DNA from: Galerina marginata
Taxonomy: Eukaryota; Basidiomycota; Agaricomycetes; Agaricales; Galerinaceae
Reading direction: 5' to 3'
Length of the DNA stretch: 64,000 nt
NCBI GenBank assembly: GCA_023014335.1
Contig: JAECYW010000004.1
Coordinates: 3,596,001-3,660,000, forward strand
Within the stretch, counting starts at the first letter, position 1; each line of letters opens with the position of its first letter. The translations under genes and the position numbers were made by a program. A model generated the notes under the pieces. It saw nothing but the letters and a program-made list of their open reading frames with translations, had not been told where the DNA came from and did no database searches. This document shows, one piece after another, positions 58,387-64,000 of this stretch.

Positions 58387-59200
58387 CCAGGTAGCTTTCT
58401 CCAATGATACCATAGAAGACATTTGAGTGCCAGGTGCTGTCGTCCTTTGAACGGCTCTGCAGGAACATTTACATGAAACGACCTCTCAAAGGTATTAGTT
58501 TATTACAAACCGTTGACGACATCTCAACTGCCTGCATGCATAAGTTAACGCCTTTGACTTACAAGAATTTCAAAGACAGTACAGCTAGAAAGGTCGGATC
58601 AGATCTTGGCTCCTCTGCAAGAATACACGATGGTCTTACATCTGTCCTTGATATTCTTCTATGCACTTTTCATCACTGCTGTGACACCAGTAGCCGCTGT
58701 AGAGGACGGTGAGCGGAAAAAAATGAAGACCGTGCTGTCGGGAGTCGCGATCACCGTCGCAGTGATAATTGCCGCCATCGTCGTCGTCGCCGTTGATACA
58801 GGTGCAGAAGAGTCCCACTGGCGATTGGAAACAAAGTCAGACTTGAAGCGTGATGGCTGACATCGCCTGGGATACACTACTTAAAGAACGAGGAATAGGT
58901 ATACCCAGAGACACTGGGCAATAGTGAGGACAAGTTGTTGAGTATATTTACCAATCGGTGCATGAAAACAGTGCTATCTTTCTCACCTTCTCCAACCAAC
59001 ACCACCGCCTAAACATTACGAACGTTAGTGCAGTGAGATTCAAGGCGTTATTCGTCAGCTAAAATCATGCATTCTTGCCAGGCTTCTGCTTCAGCGGTTA
59101 CAAAAGGAGAAGCGAGAGAGGAATATAAAACGCGGCGATGGCATGCGTCCGTGCCATCCAGATTTCTCACTGATGAGGAGTTGTGAGCCGAATTGTGGCG
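58387..59200 (+). repeat. Direct repeat, copy 1
   Basis: Matches 63,025-64,000. Shared: GATACCATAGAAGA / GGTACCATAGAAGA, TTTGAGTGCCAGGTGC, GACAAGTTGTTGAGTATATT, TTACCAATCGGTGCAT, CACCTTCTCCAACCAACACC, GAGTTGTGAGCCGAATTGT. The copies are about 4.64 kb apart, same orientation. Confidence 0.85.
58630..58860 (+). CDS. Small two-segment membrane or secreted protein in direct repeat copy 1
   Basis: A 76-codon frame from ATG 58630: MVLHLSLIFFYALFITAVTP, then AAVEDGERKKMKTV, a second hydrophobic stretch (VAITVAVIIAAIVVVAV), and a charged tail (KSDLKRDG). It could be a signal peptide followed by a membrane anchor. The second copy of the repeat has lost it through an insertion of about 190 bp and a 1-bp deletion. 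No family is recognised and the frame may be an exon of something larger. Confidence 0.35.
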   Translation: MVLHLSLIFFYALFITAVTPVAAVEDGERKKMKTVLSGVAITVAVIIAAIVVVAVDTGAEESHWRLETKSDLKRDG

Positions 59201-59210
59201 GAAGCAGCGG

Positions 59211-60354
59211 AGCTGTGACCTACTGATGTGGCACCTTTTCGCCTTGCCACGGACAAAACTCTCTAAATAATTTTTCCTATCTAATACTGGAGTTTGGAAG
59301 AGAAGGTCTGGTGCTTGTCGGGGCAGGCTGTTCACATGAACAGGATTCTCAGTTCGGTTGCATACATCTTGATAACAGAATTGCAATATTGTTACACTTG
59401 GTTTGTTGACCGCCTGATTGATTATCCGCTAGCGGACTTAGAACGTCGATAGAGGCTCGTCGCGAGCCATCGCGGTGGATGGTTTTGGAAGATGAGTAGA
59501 AGAAAAGCGGGATCGTGGGCAAAATCTCGGATTGGAAAAATTTTCCCGATTTGGAGGGTGATAAAAACGTGCCCGTCGTATTCTCCAGTCATCGGACATG
59601 ACATAAACCAGGAGGGTGTGATAGAAAAAAAACTTCTGCAGAAGATATTTTGAGAAATTCTTAATAACTTCCTAATTAGCAGAAGATGGAAGTACTTCGG
59701 GTGGAAGTCGGTATCCTCGACTTGTCAGCTCGACGGAACAAATGCAACGTAGCGCCGCCGCGTAAGGGAGGTCTCCTCGGGTCCAATTTTGTTCTAACAT
59801 GTCCTTTAAAAATATAATTCAATTTCGTCAGCGCTGGTCAGCTGGTAACACCGACAAAGAAGGCCATCTTAATTTCCCTGAGAATGGTGAGCTCTAGAGG
59901 GATCGGATGTTAGTGTAGATTTGAATGTTTATCAAGGGGCTTCACTGGAAAAGAACGTTGCCTTCTGGGTTTGTCCCTGAAAAGACTAGCGATCTGGAAA
60001 GGAATTGTCAAGACAGGCGCTTTGTATTGTTGCGGCCAACCACAATCTCTGGAAAAAGGACGTGCCTAAAAGGAGGCCTTATTCACAGCATAACTCTTCA
60101 TTGCACTGTGATGTTGTCGGTTTACTTGAGCCTGCTGCGCTGTCAAAGTCCAGGAGTCTTCTCGTCGGTTCCAGCCTCACCTCGCCTGAATAGACCGCGG
60201 AAGAATGAAGTCTTTGATGCATGCAAAGCAGTAAGACGAAAGTACCTTGCGCGGAAATCTTGCGATTGAAGAAAGGTTTCTGCCCAAGCAAGGAACACTG
60301 AATGGAGCAACTTGAAGTCTTTGCCAGTGTTCCAAGTTTCAACATCGCCGCATG
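59211..60354. other. Spacer without supportable gene
   Basis: Open frames at 59,048-59,386 minus and 59,925-60,269 plus lack motifs and splice context. Nothing else is seen. Confidence 0.45.
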
Positions 60355-61330
60355 GTGGCGCGCGACGCGACCTGTCACATGCACATGATCATATGATGTA
60401 ATCATCGTGTCACTTGCTTTTAAAAAATTTATTAAAAGAAAGTTGCTCCGGACGTCAATGAAGACCACGATTGAACCAGGGAGCAACGATGAACCACTGA
60501 ACAGCCCCAGGGGCCCTCCACTACGCATTTGTGAGTACTTGGTGACCCTCGTGCAAATTGTATGTGGTGCCTGATGCACATGGTTTACTCCTCTCCTTCA
60601 CATTCTTTTTGAAGACCTTTAGTGTATGCCAAATGTGCCCACTCAGCCCACCGCAGACATTACGCAGCAGACGGCTAACGATCCATAGGATGCTTTTCAG
60701 ACGCAGGTTTCCCGCGAGTAATACACAGAGGACGTGCAGTGCTCGTGGTGATCCTCCTTCCTCCTCGTCTTTTCCCCTGATTTTCCAGCCTAAACTTACG
60801 CCTCAGCCGGACTTGATGCCCCCACCTTCGACTATGGCCAGGGCAAGCATCAGCACTCCTGCTTATTGTTCCTAGCCCTAACGTCTGCACGGAGATGGTC
60901 GGTGCTCTGCCTTATCCCTCAGCTCAGGCTGGGCCTTCGCTCTGGACATTCATCAGCAAACGTGAGCCGCAGGTCAAACCTATCCACCATCCCACATCGG
61001 CACGGACTTCACGTCCCGCACCATTGAGGCATTCCGTGCAGCGCCCGACGACTCGCATACGCATTCGACGGCGACTTCAACTTTTACAGAGCCACATCGG
61101 CATGGTCTAGAATTGCCAGGTCCTCGGACTGCGTATTCGCCTGCAGCATAACCAGAAGCTGCCTGACCAGCACCCATTACGCGTACGAGCCGATACCAAG
61201 TCGGGTGCCGAAGCACACTTCAAGCGAGAGGAGTTATTGGGAACGGAAGTTCCAGGTAAGCGAGAAACGTAACCATACCGTTGTGAAAGCCGCAAGTTAC
61301 TCGTCTTCGAAACCACGTATTACATACCGC
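60355..61330 (+). repeat. Diverged dispersed repeat, copy C
   Basis: 60,355-60,900 matches the reverse complement of 24,000-24,760 (see copy A). Shared: GACGCGACYTGTYACATG, CATGATCATATGATGT, GCATTTGTGAGTACT, ACGCAGCAGACGGC, GAGGACGT.CAG.GCTCGTGGTGAT. Downstream to about 61,250 a frame ending in TKSGAEAHFKREELLGTEVPG and a GTAAGC donor looks coding, but no start or family can be given. Confidence 0.55.
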
Positions 61331-61642
61331 GGCGGGTCCGTCCTTAAAGATGAGTTTGCCTCAGAACAACACGCCTTTGCCTAGACTCCCATATTCAAAC
61401 TCACAATTGAAGGCGTGTATCAATGACGCTCTAACAAAGTCAAACATCAACACATTCTAGAAGAACCCAATACGACTTCACCGAGTTCTGTTATCCAAGG
61501 CTGCTGAAAATCTCTGCCCAGACTAAAACGCAGCAGTCAGATTGAGATGACCGTCAATAGCACGGTGCGTATACATTTTATGTCGATAATGATTTCTCGT
61601 AGAGTCATGATGAAAGCAAACTCCCCTGTTCAAAATATTCTT
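61331..61642. other. Spacer downstream of the peroxygenase
   Basis: No gene or repeat recognised; presumably includes its 3' UTR. Confidence 0.4.
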
Positions 61643-62682
61643 CTATTTAGGGTCCTCATCACCCTCGACCGGAAGCGTTCCCGTTACATTCGGGGGCACA
61701 GTCTTCGTGCGGAGTCCAATCTTGAGTGAAGCAACGTTGAACGCCCCCAGAGTTATACCGTTGCGTTTTTTATTCCACGGCACCCATCCATCCACAATCC
61801 TTTCTTCAAGAAGGAGAGGACGGACGTGTTCCACTTTACCACCAAAAACAAGTAGCATCGCCGCGCAACTACAACCAAAGCACAAAAATCAGAAAAGAAC
61901 AAGTGACGGACAAACATAATGCTCACTTCCCGAAACCAAACATGCGAAGACCGGCACTGGTTGAAAACTCAGGGTTGTTCGCTTTAGAGTCTGCCTGTCG
62001 CTGGCTGAGGGCTTTTGCCAGATCTGGGTATGTGAGAATAGGCTGTCCATCAGCGTCTTTCCCAGAAGCACTATCCAGAAGAGCTTCGATGAGGGGAGTG
62101 GCGATTTTAGCGGTGTCTGGTTCGAAATAAATGTCTTCACCTGATTACAAAAACGAGTCAGTCCGGAAGGCAGTCATTATGTGCAGATGACGTACGGATA
62201 AGCGACCCATCATGTTCGATCTTGTTGTGTTCATCGAGTTCTTTCAAATCGAACGCACCCTTATTATAGTCCTTCTTCATAAAGCGGGCGACATATCGAC
62301 TAAGGAAGATGCAGAATGTGGGTGCCAAATTATAAGTCGCCTGAACTTGTTGAGCTAGGTCGACGAAGGAGACGTTCCGTCCGTCGTGGGCGATAATGCC
62401 TGCGCCGCAAGGCCATTCAGCCACCAGTACAGACTTTTACAGCGATTGTCATAGCTCACCATGGTTAGCCAGAGCATTGAGTGCAGGGCACGAACACCGA
62501 CTGTCCCCCTCTTTTGCGGGGACATACTCAGGCCATTTGCCTTCAAATCCAGGATGTCCATCTGGCACGATCAAACCAGCGGGCCTGTTCGGTAAGATGA
62601 GGTTACCGAACACAAGAACACCGTCCCAGGAGAAGAGATAGAGAGAGGTGAAAAAGTTGGTTATCCCACTGAAGACTCCCAT
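61643..62682 (-). CDS. Chloroperoxidase-type heme-thiolate peroxygenase (peroxidase_2 family)
   Basis: Four exons in phase (62460-62682, 62196-62399, 61927-62140, 61643-61868) give 288 residues. MGVFSGITNFFTSLYLFSWD at the N-terminus is a hydrophobic segment rather than a classical cleaved signal. The heme-thiolate loop is SRCSCPALNALANHGIIAHD; the Cys before Pro is the expected axial ligand (canonical PCP is here SCP). The acid-base site is IEHDGSLIR, the family's E-H-D motif. The family uses H2O2 to halogenate, epoxidise or hydroxylate substrates; this short, non-secreted-looking mushroom form has unknown substrate. The C-terminus is intact. It lies between the two direct repeats. Confidence 0.88.
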
Positions 62683-63024
62683 CCTGTCGACGTTCAAGAC
62701 AATAGCAGGGGACGGTGAGATAGGCAAAAGCGATGGCTTTATGATATAAGCATTGAGGATGTCATGAGTCTTCTCTTAGCTTCCGAAAGGCAACCGAGAG
62801 GACGGTAAGAGTTGGAGGACCTAGAATTAAGATATCCGTGGTCCGACAGCCCTTCTATTTGACCAGATCATCGGATAGAACCAAACGCGGGTGTGGACAG
62901 GCAGAAATGAAAAGGACCTATCCTTATGAAAATGTCTGGAGGGAGTTAAGCAGCTAAATGAAAATAAGTAGAGTAGGTACGACTCGCAACCGAACAAGGT
63001 TGGACTTATTTACGGCGATTCCGA
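62683..63024. other. Upstream region of the peroxygenase gene
   Basis: No coding frame. Promoter and 5' leader of the minus-strand gene are expected here. Confidence 0.4.
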
Positions 63025-64000
63025 CATAGCTTTCTTCAATGGTACCATAGAAGATATTTGAGTGCCAGGTGCCGTCGTCATTTGAACGGCTTTGCAGGAA
63101 CCTTCACATGAAGCCATCGCTCAGAAGCATCAGTTCATTACACACCATTGACGACATCCCAACAGTCTCTATGCAAAGATTAACATTTTTGACTTTCAAG
63201 TAAGTTTAAAGACTACATACAGCTAGAAAAGTCGGATCAGCTCTTCGTTCTGCCACAAGAATGCGCGATGATCTTACATCTGCCTTTAATGCTTTCCTAC
63301 AATCGCGCCACATTGTGTTCCGACAATGGATTGAAGAGTCGAGTTATCGAAGTTGCCACATACCACCCAGCTTGGTAGTCGAGTATCCCAAATACCGTCC
63401 ACTTATAACTGCAGGGGTAAGTTGCGTGACCCCGTGTTGCTCTGTAGCGCCATGTATGGAGCATCGCCAAGCGTTGTTATCAAGTGCAGATCCAAAATGC
63501 ATTTTCCCTGCACTCTTTATCGGTACTGGCTGTGACACCAGTAGCTGCTGTAGAGGACGGGAACGGAAAAAAATAAAGATCGTGCTGCAGGGAGTCGCGA
63601 TCGTCGTCGCAGTGATAGTATCCGCCACCGTCGTCGTCACCGTTGGTCCAGGTGCAAGAGAGTCCCACTGAGCGATTCGACAGAGCCTGATTTGAAGCGC
63701 GATAGCTGACATCGCCTAGGATACGCGCTCAAAGAACGAAGAACAGGTCTGTCCAGAGCCACAGGGAAATACTGAGGACAAGTTGTTGAGTATATTTACC
63801 AATCGGTGCATAAAAAAGTGCTATCATTCTCACCTTCTCCAACCAACACCGTTGCGTAAACATTACGAGCGTTAGTAAGATTCAACGCGTTAATCGTGCT
63901 GCCTCACGGGTTACGAAAGGGGCCAGAGAGAGAAGACGACCGTAGCACGCGTCGGTGCCATCCAGATTTCTAACTGACGACGAGTTGTGAGCCGAATTGT
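63025..64000 (+). repeat. Direct repeat, copy 2 (runs off the window)
   Basis: Second copy of 58,387-59,200. It differs by about 190 extra bases near 63,300-63,500 and by small indels, so its open frame (63,261-63,671) is scrambled relative to copy 1. The right boundary lies beyond the window. Confidence 0.8.

Overview
The window is nuclear DNA from a filamentous basidiomycete, most likely an Agaricomycete mushroom. Genes are rich in short introns (about 50-75 bp, GT-AG, often with a CTGAY-type branch site). The protein families point the same way: F-box-like proteins, a DUF6589-type protein, a NACHT NTPase with the 'G-x-F-x-A-V-x-G-D' N-terminal motif, a chloroperoxidase-type peroxygenase, a GH10 xylanase relic and a Baeyer-Villiger-type monooxygenase. 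Species cannot be named from the sequence. There are no operons; genes lie on both strands.

Layout. Bases 1-15,000 form a compact, conserved block: the 3' part of an aromatic/kynurenine-type aminotransferase, a small Cys-rich protein, a CaMKK/SNF1-activating-type protein kinase, a 925-residue coiled-coil protein with a C-terminal membrane anchor (possible KASH-like LINC protein), a NOPCHAP1-like snoRNP assembly factor, an F-box protein and an NTF2-like small protein. Bases 15,900-29,500 are accessory: a DUF6589-like gene with an in-frame TAG, a zinc-finger protein and a NACHT NTPase that share a short N-terminal motif, diverged dispersed repeats, and a truncated second copy of the DUF6589 locus. 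Bases 29,500-35,300 hold a small hypothetical gene and a large, extremely repetitive WD40/DUF2415 protein.

Bases 36,200-44,900 are almost gene-free and carry several old direct duplications. A single-exon F-box gene follows at 44,911. Bases 46,719-51,297 are a 4.58-kb palindromic (foldback) element with roughly 1.25-kb inverted arms, a 7-bp target-site duplication and internal tandem repeats, and no recognisable transposase. After about 4 kb without clear genes come a Baeyer-Villiger-type monooxygenase (55,271-57,675), a decayed GH10 xylanase fragment, a pair of direct repeats roughly 4.6 kb apart, a third dispersed-repeat copy, and an intact chloroperoxidase-type peroxygenase (61,643-62,682). 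The window ends inside the second direct repeat.

Functionally the left block looks like housekeeping and signalling (amino-acid metabolism, energy-sensing kinase cascade, snoRNP assembly, nuclear envelope). The right half looks like fast-evolving, transposon-marked territory with oxidative secondary-metabolism or lignocellulose-type enzymes and innate-immunity-like NTPases. Exon limits were read by eye from splice consensus and reading frame; those given to the base are self-consistent in phase, others are marked approximate.
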